6,930 nt of DNA from Alsobacter sp040380755 (GCA_040380755.1 JBEIIL010000163.1:1-6930); one strand, 5' to 3'. Shown: positions 1 to 6,053, counted from the stretch's first letter. Made by a program: numbers and translations. Notes: generated by a model not told the origin, from the letters alone.

Positions 1-142
1 CGGTTCCTGCCGGTCAGGTAGGGCGCGGCCGGCGGCCGGCCAGCGCTCAGATCGCCGCAGACGGATCCGGATCCGGATCCGTCTGCGGCGATCTGAGCGC
101 TGGCCGGCCGCCGGCCGCGCCCTACCTGACCGGCAGGAACCG
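1..142. repeat. Perfect 142-bp palindrome at the window edge
   Basis: Bases 1-71 are the exact reverse complement of bases 72-142, with the dyad between 71 and 72 and no spacer. The centre carries three head-to-tail GGATCC hexamers, and the arms are very G+C-rich. The left arm may continue beyond the window, so the true size is unknown. The right arm ends about 12 bases before the start of the amine oxidase gene, and its last base is the first G of that gene's GGGAG ribosome-binding site. Long perfect palindromes without a spacer are known to be cut by SbcCD and are unstable in bacteria. A fold-back at a contig end is therefore a serious alternative to a genuine genomic palindrome. The symmetry itself is certain; its biological reality is not. 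Confidence 0.95.
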
Positions 143-154
143 GGAGACGCGGGC

Positions 155-1525
155 ATGGATCGCAGGACGGGCCTGATCACGCGCCGCGCGATGCTGGCGG
201 GCGGGGCAGCCTTGGCTGGCGGCCTGGCAGCGCCGCAGCGGATGCACGGACAGGAGAGCCGGATGAGCGATTGCGACGTGGTGGTGGTGGGGGCCGGCGC
301 GGCCGGCCTCGCGGCGGCCGAGGTGCTGCTCGCGGCCGGCCGGCGCGTACAGATCATCGAGGCCCGCGACCGGGTCGGCGGGCGCGCCTTCACCGATCAG
401 GCGGCAGGCGTGCATTTCGATGCCGGCGCCGCCTATGTGCATTACTACGAGCGCAACCCCTGGGTAGCGATGGCCAAGGGCCTTGGCGTCACGCTGGAGC
501 CGCACCGGGGCTTCGGGCGCGGCGTACCTTATCGGGGCGGCCAGCCGCTGGACGATGAGGAGCGGCGGGAGCGGATTGCGGCGCGGCGGCGCCTGTCGGA
601 CCTGCTCGACGCGGTGACGCCGGAGACCCCCGACCGCTCGATGGCCGAGTTGGTGGCGGGCGAGAACGAGGCCGTTGCCGAGGCGGTGCAGCGCTATGGC
701 TCGCAGGCCATTGGCGAGGATCCGCAGCGGATCTCGATCGTCGACCTGGCATTGCTGTGGGAGGGCGACGATCTGGTTGCGCCGGACGGCTATGGAAGCC
801 TCGTGGCCCGGGCGGCCAAGGGCCTGCCGGTGGCGCTGAATACGCCAGCGACACGGATCGACTGGAGCGGTGCCGGAGTGGTGGTCGAGACGCCGGGAGG
901 CGCGATCCGGGCGCAGCATGTCATTGTCACGGTTCCGGTCGGGGTTCTGGCGGCGGAGGCGATCACCTTCGATCCGCCGCTGCCGGCCGCGACGCGGGAC
1001 GCGATCGGCGACCTGCCGATGGGGGCGCTGAGCAAGGTGGCGCTCGCGTTCGACGGCGACCGGCTGGGGCAGCCGACGCCGAGCGATGCCTATGACCTTG
1101 ATGCGGGCATGAATTTCGAGTTCTGGCCGTTCGACCGCAACATCGTCGTTGTGACGATCGGCGGCGACGCGGCGCGGGCGCTCACCGGCCTCGGCGAGGC
1201 GGGCGCGGTGGCTGCCACCCTCGACCGGCTGGTGGCGATCCTCGGTGGCGACATCCGTCGGCACGTCACCGGCGGGCGGATGGCGGGCTGGTGGAACGAT
1301 CCCTACGCCCGCGGTTCCTATGCGGTGGCGGTGCCCGGCCGGCGGGCGGCTCGGGCGGCACTGGCCACGCCGGTCGGTGACAGGATCATGTTTGCCGGCG
1401 AGGCCACGGGCGGCGAGGGCGAGGCTTCGGGCGCGGTCATGACCGTGGGCGGGGCGACGCTGGCCGGCCAGGCGGCGGCTGCCAAGGTGTTGCGCCTCGC
1501 CGGCGGGACGGTTACCGCACCTTAA
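155..1525 (+). CDS. FAD-dependent amine oxidase (flavin monoamine oxidase family), Tat-exported
   Basis: This 456-residue flavoprotein very likely oxidises an amine to an imine or aldehyde, using FAD and releasing peroxide; the substrate cannot be told. The N-terminus has a twin-arginine signal (T9-R10-R11, then a hydrophobic Ala/Gly/Leu stretch to about residue 27), so the folded enzyme probably acts in the periplasm. The dinucleotide fold follows: GAGAAG at 46-51, the ribose-binding acid E69 in IIEARDRVGGR, and the GG doublet at 75-76. K294 in ALSKVALAF fits the conserved lysine near the flavin N5 in this family. The C-terminal FAD-contact motif FAGEATGGEGEASGAV begins near residue 413. The start at 155 has GGGAG at 142-146 eight bases upstream and keeps the Tat signal. 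ATG 263 would give a cytoplasmic form beginning MSDCDVVVVG. No promoter is visible, because upstream lies only the palindrome. The family is sure, the substrate unknown. Confidence 0.88.
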   Translation: MDRRTGLITRRAMLAGGAALAGGLAAPQRMHGQESRMSDCDVVVVGAGAAGLAAAEVLLAAGRRVQIIEARDRVGGRAFTDQAAGVHFDAGAAYVHYYERNPWVAMAKGLGVTLEPHRGFGRGVPYRGGQPLDDEERRERIAARRRLSDLLDAVTPETPDRSMAELVAGENEAVAEAVQRYGSQAIGEDPQRISIVDLALLWEGDDLVAPDGYGSLVARAAKGLPVALNTPATRIDWSGAGVVVETPGGAIRAQHVIVTVPVGVLAAEAITFDPPLPAATRDAIGDLPMGALSKVALAFDGDRLGQPTPSDAYDLDAGMNFEFWPFDRNIVVVTIGGDAARALTGLGEAGAVAATLDRLVAILGGDIRRHVTGGRMAGWWNDPYARGSYAVAVPGRRAARAALATPVGDRIMFAGEATGGEGEASGAVMTVGGATLAGQAAAAKVLRLAGGTVTAP

Positions 1526-1624
1526 CCCGGATGGCGTCTTCTGACCGCCTGTGTCGCGGCGGCGGACATCATGCGGTTCGATCTTCTGGCCGGAACGGTT
1601 CATCACGGGCGGATTGCCCCACCC

Positions 1625-2440
1625 ATGCGTGCGCCTGCCATTCTCCTGTTCGATTCCGGCCTTGGCGGCCTCACCGTGTTCAGCGAGGTCGCCCGTGCGC
1701 GCCCGGACGCGCAGTATATCTATGTGGCCGACGATGCTGGCTTCCCCTACGGCGGATGGGACGAGGCGGCGCTGGTCGAGCGTGTTGTCGCCGTCATGGA
1801 GCGGCTGATCGGCGTGTATGCGCCGGACCTCGTCGTCGTTGCCTGCAACACCGCGTCGACGCTGGTGCTGCCGGCCCTCCGGGCCCGGTTCGCCGTGCCG
1901 TTTGTCGGCACGGTGCCGGCCGTGAAGCCGGCCGTCGCTGCGTCGCGGTCCCGGCACGTGGCGGTCCTGGCGACGCCCGGAACGGTCAGGCGGGACTATA
2001 CGCACGCGTTGATCCGGTCCTTTGCCGGCGACTGCAAGGTCACGCTGGTGGGATCGACCCTGTTGGCGAGCCTGGCCGAGGTTGTGCTGCGCGGCGACGC
2101 GGTCAGCGACGCCGCGATTGCGGCTGAAATCGCCCCCTGCTTTCCCCCACAGGGGCCACCCACAGACGCGGTGGTGCTGGCCTGCACCCACTATCCGTTG
2201 CTGTCGGACCGGTTCGCCCGCCTGGCGCCCTGGCCCGTCGCGTGGATCGATCCCGCGCCGGCCATCGCCCGGCGTGTCGTGCAGCTGGCCGGGCCGCCCG
2301 GGCCTGCGGTCCCAGCGGACGCCGTGGCGGTGTTCACCGACGGCAGTGGCATGACGGAGCCTTTGCGACAGGCTCTGGCGACGCGGGGCCTGCCGCGGGT
2401 GCAGGTGATGCCGATGCCGGCGCGATCCAGGCCGATTTGA
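1625..2440 (+). CDS. murI: Glutamate racemase
   Basis: MurI interconverts L- and D-glutamate in the cytoplasm without a cofactor, supplying D-Glu for peptidoglycan. From ATG 1625 it has 271 residues, usual for the family. The N-terminal ILLFDSGLGGLTVF carries the conserved D10-S11, and FPYGGWDE carries the Tyr-Gly motif. Both catalytic cysteines are present: C74 in VVACNTAST and C187 in VLACTHYPLL, the latter followed by T188-H189. The reading frame is open upstream to ATG 1571, which would add 18 residues (MRFDLLAGTVHHGRIAPP) with no likeness to the family start. Neither start has a strong ribosome-binding site, so 1625 was chosen by homology and 1571 remains possible. The gene follows the amine oxidase by about 100 bases and may be co-transcribed with it. 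Its stop codon lies inside the -35 box of the rpsD promoter. Confidence 0.93.
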   Translation: MRAPAILLFDSGLGGLTVFSEVARARPDAQYIYVADDAGFPYGGWDEAALVERVVAVMERLIGVYAPDLVVVACNTASTLVLPALRARFAVPFVGTVPAVKPAVAASRSRHVAVLATPGTVRRDYTHALIRSFAGDCKVTLVGSTLLASLAEVVLRGDAVSDAAIAAEIAPCFPPQGPPTDAVVLACTHYPLLSDRFARLAPWPVAWIDPAPAIARRVVQLAGPPGPAVPADAVAVFTDGSGMTEPLRQALATRGLPRVQVMPMPARSRPI

Positions 2441-2465
2441 CAGTCTGACGACCCTCGACTATGGA
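2437..2465 (+). promoter_or_regulatory. Sigma-70-type promoter for rpsD
   Basis: A perfect -35 TTGACA (2437-2442) is separated by 17 bases from a -10 TATGGA (2460-2465), placing the expected start of transcription near 2471-2473. The -35 box includes the murI stop codon TGA (2438-2440), so rpsD can be transcribed independently of murI. No other -35/-10 pair of this quality was noticed in the window. A second TTGACG at 2500-2505 lacks a convincing -10. Confidence 0.65.
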
Positions 2466-2472
2466 AACCGCC

Positions 2473-2494
2473 ACGCGGGCCTGACGGCCCGCGT
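2473..2494 (+). other. 9-bp perfect hairpin between murI and rpsD
   Basis: ACGCGGGCC (2473-2481) pairs without mismatch with GGCCCGCGT (2486-2494) around the four-base loop TGAC. If the promoter just upstream is used, the hairpin sits at the very 5' end of the rpsD transcript, where it could protect the RNA. For transcripts coming out of murI it could act as a terminator, but only TCCATTT follows, which is a poor U-tract. The role is unresolved. Confidence 0.6.
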
Positions 2495-2545
2495 TCCATT
2501 TGACGCACCCGTGGCCCATCGCATCCGCACGCGGAGGGCCTGTCG

Positions 2546-2608
2546 TCCGGTTCACCGGAAGAGGAGGGCGCGTTCCTCGACAACACTCGCTCGACGAGAG
2601 GAACCGCG
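2546..2608 (+). promoter_or_regulatory. rpsD leader with Shine-Dalgarno-sequestering helix
   Basis: The rpsD ribosome-binding site AGAGGAA (2597-2603) lies 5-7 bases before ATG 2609. CGCGTTCCTC (2569-2578) can pair with GAGGAACCGCG (2598-2608) in a 10-bp helix with one bulged C (2604), burying the Shine-Dalgarno up to the base before the start codon. An earlier GAGGA (2561-2565) can pair instead with TCCTC (2574-2578), which would free the Shine-Dalgarno. A small hairpin TCCGG/CCGGA (2546-2550 with 2555-2559, loop TTCA) precedes both. S4 is known to repress its own translation through leader RNA in E. coli (alpha operon) and Bacillus (rpsD leader). That this leader does the same is inference from the possible folds. 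Confidence 0.45.
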
Positions 2609-3226
2609 ATGACGAAGCGCGCAGAAGCCAAGTATAAGATTGACCGCCGCCTTGGCCAGAATATCTGGGGCCGCCCCAAGAGCCCGGTCAACCGCCGCGA
2701 ATACGGCCCCGGCCAGCACGGACAGCGCCGCAAGGGCAAGATGTCCGACTTCGGCACGCAGCTGCGCGCCAAGCAGAAGCTGAAGGGCTATTACGGCAAC
2801 ATCTCCGAGAAGCAGTTCCGGCGCTACTATCATGAAGCGCTCCGGCTGAAGGGAGACTCGGGCGAGAACCTGATCGGCCTGCTCGAGCGTCGTCTCGACG
2901 CCGTGGTGTACCGCGCCAAGTTCGTCGCCACGCCGTTTGCCGCCCGCCAGTTCGTCAACCACGGCCACATCCGGGTCAACGGCAAGCGCGTCAACATCGC
3001 CAGCTACCAGGTGAAGCCGGGTGACGTGATCGAGGTCAAGGACGCCTCAAAGCAGCTCGCCATCGTCCTGGAGGCCTCGCAGCTCGCCGAGCGCGATGTG
3101 CCCGAATATATCGAGGCGGACCACACCAAGATGACCGCCAAGTTCGCGCGCACGCCGACGCTGGCGGAAGTGCCGTATGCGGTGCAAATGGAGCCGAACC
3201 TGGTCGTCGAGTTCTACTCGCGCTGA
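2609..3226 (+). CDS. rpsD: 30S ribosomal protein S4
   Basis: S4 is a primary 16S rRNA-binding protein that nucleates assembly of the 30S body and helps set decoding fidelity. In several bacteria it also represses ribosomal-protein translation. The product is 205 residues, the normal length. The N-terminal domain contains the conserved YGPGQHGQRRKGKMSDFGTQL region. The S4 RNA-binding fold spans about residues 92-155, with LERRLDAVVYRAKF and QFVNHGHIRVNGKRVNI. The C-terminus ends VEFYSR. There is no cysteine at all, so this is the zinc-free form. The start is set by AGAGGAA just upstream and by the family-typical MTKR beginning. The gene is apparently monocistronic: it has its own promoter at 2437-2465 and an intrinsic terminator 30 bases after the stop. 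Here rpsD stands outside any ribosomal-protein cluster, next to murI. Confidence 0.98.
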   Translation: MTKRAEAKYKIDRRLGQNIWGRPKSPVNRREYGPGQHGQRRKGKMSDFGTQLRAKQKLKGYYGNISEKQFRRYYHEALRLKGDSGENLIGLLERRLDAVVYRAKFVATPFAARQFVNHGHIRVNGKRVNIASYQVKPGDVIEVKDASKQLAIVLEASQLAERDVPEYIEADHTKMTAKFARTPTLAEVPYAVQMEPNLVVEFYSR

Positions 3227-3255
3227 TCCAAGGCCCCGATTGCCTGGCCAATCGA

Positions 3256-3283
3256 GGGACTGCCCGCCGGGGCAGCCCTTTTT
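3256..3283 (+). terminator. Intrinsic terminator of rpsD
   Basis: GGG (3256-3258), a bulged A, then CTGCCC (3260-3265) pairs with GGGCAG plus CCC (3270-3278) around the loop GCCG. Five Ts follow at 3279-3283. This is a textbook rho-independent terminator, ending 57 bases after the S4 stop. A weaker hairpin, CGATTG/CAATCG (3237-3242 with 3249-3254), lies immediately before it. Confidence 0.88.
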
Positions 3284-3437
3284 GCATGGGGTGAATGCCC
3301 CGATAGCAACCCTTTGTGCTGCGAACGATGCCGTCTTGGCGTCCCTCCATTCCCCGGGTGTCGTCCGACCATCCGGTGCCGGCGGAGCCGATGTCTTGGA
3401 AAATGTGACGAGCCCTTAAGTTTCGTCTGGTAGGTCG
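3284..3437. other. Non-coding gap between rpsD terminator and the secreted-protein gene
   Basis: This stretch of 154 bases is less G+C-biased than its neighbours and has no convincing reading frame, tRNA-like fold or repeat. It must hold the promoter of the downstream gene, since the rpsD terminator cuts off read-through. The best fragments, TTGGAA at 3396 and TTAAGT at 3416, are badly spaced, so no promoter is called. Confidence 0.5.
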
Positions 3438-3875
3438 TTGGGGCTGTCATGGGGCTTGTGTTCCTTGCGCTTCCTGCTCGCCTGCCTCCTCACCACCTCG
3501 GCCCTGATCGCGCCGACCCTCCCGGGTCAGGCCGCAACAGAGGACGAGTGCAGACCTCACGTCCTGCGGATGCGGACGCTGATCGTCCGCTACAAGAGCG
3601 TTGCTGCGGACCTCCGGCAGACGCGCGGCGATCTGATCCAGGCCACCACCGAGGAGGCCTGGATGAAGGCCCAGCGGCGGTTCACGATGCTGATCCGTGA
3701 CGCTCGCGACCAGCGCAGCACGATCCTGACGCTTTATCGTGATCTGGTCGAACGGGATTGCCATCCGTACACAGATGACGGCTACCGGCAGACCGCCAAC
3801 GAATTCCAGCGGTCTGCAGCCGACGAGAACGGGCTCCTGGCGAACCGCTCCCCCATCCGGGTTGCTCCGCCCTGA
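3438..3875 (+). CDS. Small secreted helical protein of unknown function
   Basis: I do not recognise this 145-residue product. It starts with a Sec-type signal: a hydrophobic stretch at about residues 10-28, with a likely cleavage after GQA at 30-32. The mature part of about 113 residues is charged, predicted mostly helical, and has only two cysteines. C38 and C108 flank the helical segment and could form one periplasmic disulfide. The tail after about residue 120 looks disordered. The start is uncertain: the frame has no ATG near the signal, so a TTG at 3438 is used, with AGG at 3432-3434 only four bases upstream. TTG at 3456 or 3465 is also possible. An overlapping ATG frame (3449-3700) has Arg/Pro/Asp-rich shadow composition. 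The gene is on its own, 31 bases ahead of the response regulator. It could be an accessory of the sensor kinase, but nothing in the sequence proves that. Confidence 0.7.
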   Translation: MGLSWGLCSLRFLLACLLTTSALIAPTLPGQAATEDECRPHVLRMRTLIVRYKSVAADLRQTRGDLIQATTEEAWMKAQRRFTMLIRDARDQRSTILTLYRDLVERDCHPYTDDGYRQTANEFQRSAADENGLLANRSPIRVAPP

Positions 3876-3900
3876 CGCCGGCGTGTGTCCGTGCTAAACC
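3872..3900 (+). promoter_or_regulatory. Possible promoter for a leaderless two-component transcript
   Basis: CTGACG (3872-3877) and TAAACC (3895-3900) are 17 bases apart, and six bases separate the -10 from ATG 3907. If used, transcription would start at or next to the A of the start codon. This fits the absence of any Shine-Dalgarno before 3907. Both boxes match the consensus only moderately, and the -35 overlaps the stop codon of the preceding gene. Confidence 0.3.
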
Positions 3901-3906
3901 CGACTC

Positions 3907-4602
3907 ATGCCGGGAACACTGCCCTTGCGCGTGCTGCTGATCGAAGATGACGCCGACATGGCGGGGTACATCGCGCAGAGCCTGCATGATCTCGGGCATG
4001 CCACGTCTGTCGCGGGCGATGGTCGTGTCGGCCTCGACCTGGCCTCGCGCGAGCCCTTCGACGTGGTCGTCGTCGACCGCATGCTGCCGGGCCTCGACGG
4101 GGTCAGCGTCGTGCGCACGCTGCGGGGCCGGGACATGACGGTGCCGGTGCTGTTCCTGACGACCATGGACGGCATCGACGACCGCGTGGCGGGGCTGGAG
4201 GCCGGCGGCGACGACTATCTGGTCAAACCCTTCGCCATGCCGGAGCTCGCCGCGCGCATCAATGCGCTGGGCCGGCGCGGCCGCCTCAGCGTGCAGGACA
4301 CCGTGCTGCGCGTCGCCGACCTCGAGATGGACCTGGTGAAGCGCCACGTGACACGCAAGGGCCAGCGGGTCGAGCTGCAGCCGCGCGAGTTCCAGCTGCT
4401 CGAATATCTGGTGCGCCATGCCGGGCAGGTGGTGACCCGCACGATGCTGCTCGAGACTGTCTGGGACTTCCATTTCGATCCGCAGACCAACATCGTCGAG
4501 ACCCACATCAGCCGCCTGCGCAGCAAGGTCGACCGCGACTTCAGCGATCCGCTGATCCATACGGTGCGCGGCACGGGGTATGTGCTGCGTGATCCTGTCT
4601 AG
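3907..4602 (+). CDS. OmpR/PhoB-family DNA-binding response regulator
   Basis: The product is 231 residues: a receiver domain (about 8-118) and a winged-helix DNA-binding domain (about 131-228). Receiver residues are all present: the acidic pair D14-D15, phospho-acceptor D57 in VVVVDRMLPGLDG, T85/T86 in LFLTT, Y104, and K107 in YLVKPF. The output domain shows ELQPREFQLLEYLV, the recognition region NIVETHISRLRSKVD, and the closing HTVRGTGYVL wing. It should bind direct repeats as a phosphorylated dimer and control unknown genes. The sequence resembles the CusR/QseB-like branch more than PhoB, despite lying near pst-phoU. No Shine-Dalgarno precedes the ATG; see the promoter candidate at 3872-3900. 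Its 3' end overlaps the sensor kinase gene, so the two are translationally coupled partners. Confidence 0.95.
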   Translation: MPGTLPLRVLLIEDDADMAGYIAQSLHDLGHATSVAGDGRVGLDLASREPFDVVVVDRMLPGLDGVSVVRTLRGRDMTVPVLFLTTMDGIDDRVAGLEAGGDDYLVKPFAMPELAARINALGRRGRLSVQDTVLRVADLEMDLVKRHVTRKGQRVELQPREFQLLEYLVRHAGQVVTRTMLLETVWDFHFDPQTNIVETHISRLRSKVDRDFSDPLIHTVRGTGYVLRDPV

Positions 4603-5950
4603 GTTCGCCCGCACCGCGACGTTCCGGCTGGCCCTCGTCTACGCCGTCATCTTCGGAATCTCGTCGCTGCTGCTGTTCGGCTTCCTGTACTGGCGGATCT
4701 CGGTCTACGGGCTGGAGCAGCTTCGCGGCGCCATCGACCTTGAAATGTCCGTCCTCATCGAGGAGGGACGGCACAGCGGCATCGAGCGGCTGCGCGAGGA
4801 GGTGGACCGGCTCGGCGGGTCGGCCGAATCTCGCTCCAACTACTATCTGCTGCAGGATCCGCGTGGCCGGTCTGTCGCCGGGAACCTGCCCGGGATGATC
4901 CCGCGCAGCGGCCTGTTCGAGTTCACCATCGCGCCGCCCGCCACATCCGCGACACGGCCCGGCAGGGCCGGCCTCAGCCTGTTTCGCGGCTCGATCCTGC
5001 CCGACGGGAGCTTCCTCGCCATCGGCCGGCCCCTGTCCGAGCTCGACGACCTGAACCGCCTGGTGCTGCGGGCACTGCTGGCGGCCGTGCTGGTCACAGC
5101 CTTGCTGGCGCTGACGGGCGGACTGATGCTGGGCCGCAGCGTGCTGCATCGCATCGATACCATCGCGCAGACCAGCGCCCGGATCGTCGACGGCCAGATG
5201 GATGTGCGCGTGCCGGTGCTGGGAACTGGCGATGAGCTCGACCGGCTGGCCAGCAACCTGAACCTCATGCTGGACCGCATCCAGCAGCTGATGGAGGGTG
5301 TCCGGCAAGTCTCGAACGACATCGCGCACGACCTGCGGACGCCATTGGCGCGGCTGCGCCAGAGGCTGGAGCGACTGAGCCTCGGTGGCGCCGGCACGGC
5401 GGACCGGGAGGAGCTCGAGGCGGCGCTGGCCGAGATCGACGGGATCCTCGCCACGTTCTCCGCCCTGCTGCGCATCGCCCAGATCGAATCCGGCTCGCGG
5501 CGCAGCGGCTTCCGCACGGTCGACCTGAGCGAGGTGTTTGGGCGGCTGGCGGAGGCCTATGCGCCGGTCGCCGAGGACCGCGGACAACGGTTTTCCGCCG
5601 CGATCGAGCCGGGTGTGACCCACAACGGCGATCGCGAGCTGCTGACCCAGATGGTCGCCAACCTCGTGGAAAACGCCATCCGGCATGCACCCGAGGGGGC
5701 GGCGGTCAGCATGCGGCTGCGGAGCGGGGAGGGGGGACGGCCCGAAGCCGTCATCGCCGACAACGGCCCGGGGATTCCCAAGGCCGAGACCGTCCATGTG
5801 TTCCGGCGCTTCTATCGGCTGGAGCGCAACCGGACCACTGCCGGCAACGGCCTTGGCCTGCCGCTGGTGGCGGCGGTCGCCGAACTCCACGGCATCCGCC
5901 TGGAACTCGGCGACAATCGTCCGGGCCTGATCGTGACGCTGAGGTTCTAG
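4580..5950 (+). CDS. Membrane sensor histidine kinase (HAMP, HisKA, HATPase)
   Basis: This 456-residue kinase should autophosphorylate on a histidine and pass the phosphate to D57 of the regulator encoded just upstream. Order of parts: TM1 (about 17-37), a periplasmic sensor region of about 120 residues, TM2 (about 159-181), HAMP (about 182-233), then the dimerisation domain with H250 in NDIAHDLRTPL. The ATPase domain follows, with N365 in NLVENAIRHAPEG, D394 in DNGPGIP, VFRRFYRLE, and GNGLGLPLV from 422. All catalytic boxes are intact. There is no PAS domain, which argues against PhoR. The periplasmic region resembles nothing I can name, so the stimulus is unknown. ATG 4580 overlaps the regulator gene by 23 bases; GTG 4589 (MILSRFARTATF) is an equally good start with 14 bases of overlap. 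The stop codon lies inside a long hairpin. Confidence 0.94.
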   Translation: MCCVILSRFARTATFRLALVYAVIFGISSLLLFGFLYWRISVYGLEQLRGAIDLEMSVLIEEGRHSGIERLREEVDRLGGSAESRSNYYLLQDPRGRSVAGNLPGMIPRSGLFEFTIAPPATSATRPGRAGLSLFRGSILPDGSFLAIGRPLSELDDLNRLVLRALLAAVLVTALLALTGGLMLGRSVLHRIDTIAQTSARIVDGQMDVRVPVLGTGDELDRLASNLNLMLDRIQQLMEGVRQVSNDIAHDLRTPLARLRQRLERLSLGGAGTADREELEAALAEIDGILATFSALLRIAQIESGSRRSGFRTVDLSEVFGRLAEAYAPVAEDRGQRFSAAIEPGVTHNGDRELLTQMVANLVENAIRHAPEGAAVSMRLRSGEGGRPEAVIADNGPGIPKAETVHVFRRFYRLERNRTTAGNGLGLPLVAAVAELHGIRLELGDNRPGLIVTLRF

Positions 5951-5988
5951 GGCTTCCGACCTGACTGATTCAGATCGGAAGCTCTAGA
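5946..5988 (+). terminator. Long hairpin at the end of the sensor kinase gene
   Basis: The outer arm TCTAGG (5946-5951) pairs with TCTAGA (5983-5988), including one G-T wobble. GCTTCCGA (5952-5959) pairs with TCGGAAGC (5975-5982). After one mismatch, CTGA (5961-5964) pairs with TCAG (5970-5973) around a five-base loop. That makes 18 pairs in all. The kinase stop codon TAG (5948-5950) lies within the stem. Only a broken T-rich run follows (CTCTTGATTTCGCATCTTCTTT), so termination strength is uncertain. Its place between convergent genes suits a 3' end signal. On the minus strand no U-tract follows. Confidence 0.55.
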
Positions 5989-6011
5989 CTCTTGATTTCG
6001 CATCTTCTTTG

Positions 6012-6038
6012 CCCGCCAACCGGGGTCCGCCTGGCGGG
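6012..6038. other. Short inverted repeat between kinase and phoU ends
   Basis: CCCGCCA (6012-6018) pairs perfectly with TGGCGGG (6032-6038) around a 13-base loop, 15 bases beyond the phoU stop. No U-tract follows on the minus strand, so it is at best a weak 3' end hairpin for the phoU transcript. The rest of the 103-base convergent gap holds nothing else that I can recognise. Confidence 0.3.
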
Positions 6039-6053
6039 ATGATGCTCCGGGCG

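Noticed and set aside
122..2191. 689-codon open frame on the minus strand across the amine oxidase and murI
   Set aside because: It lies antisense to two clear enzyme genes, is Arg/His/Pro-rich without any domain, and is open only because high G+C makes stops rare.
2461..2484. Seven-codon leader peptide (METATRA) upstream of rpsD
   Set aside because: Its ATG overlaps the -10 box, so it would lie before the expected transcript start. It has no ribosome-binding site and no regulatory amino acid run.
2500..2528. Second promoter with TTGACG in the rpsD leader
   Set aside because: At 16-18 bases downstream there is no acceptable -10 hexamer.
2191..2772. 193-codon minus-strand frame spanning the murI-rpsD gap
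   Set aside because: It overlaps the end of murI, the promoter, the leader and the start of rpsD, and it has no motif or ribosome-binding site.
3474..3488. Possible lipobox LLAC in the secreted protein (C16)
   Set aside because: The cysteine is in the middle of the hydrophobic stretch, with Leu at -2 and more hydrophobic residues after it. A signal peptidase I site at GQA fits better.
3449..3700. ATG-initiated frame overlapping the small secreted-protein gene
   Set aside because: After a short hydrophobic start it becomes Arg/Pro/Asp-rich. The alternative frame gives a proper signal peptide and a cysteine-framed helical protein.
3907..4602. Assignment of the response regulator as PhoB
   Set aside because: It is convergent with the pst operon rather than part of it, its partner kinase lacks a PAS domain, and the sequence looks more CusR/QseB-like.
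4541..5890. 449-codon open frame on the minus strand over the sensor kinase
   Set aside because: It is a composition-driven antisense shadow of a kinase with all its motifs intact, and it has no recognisable protein features.
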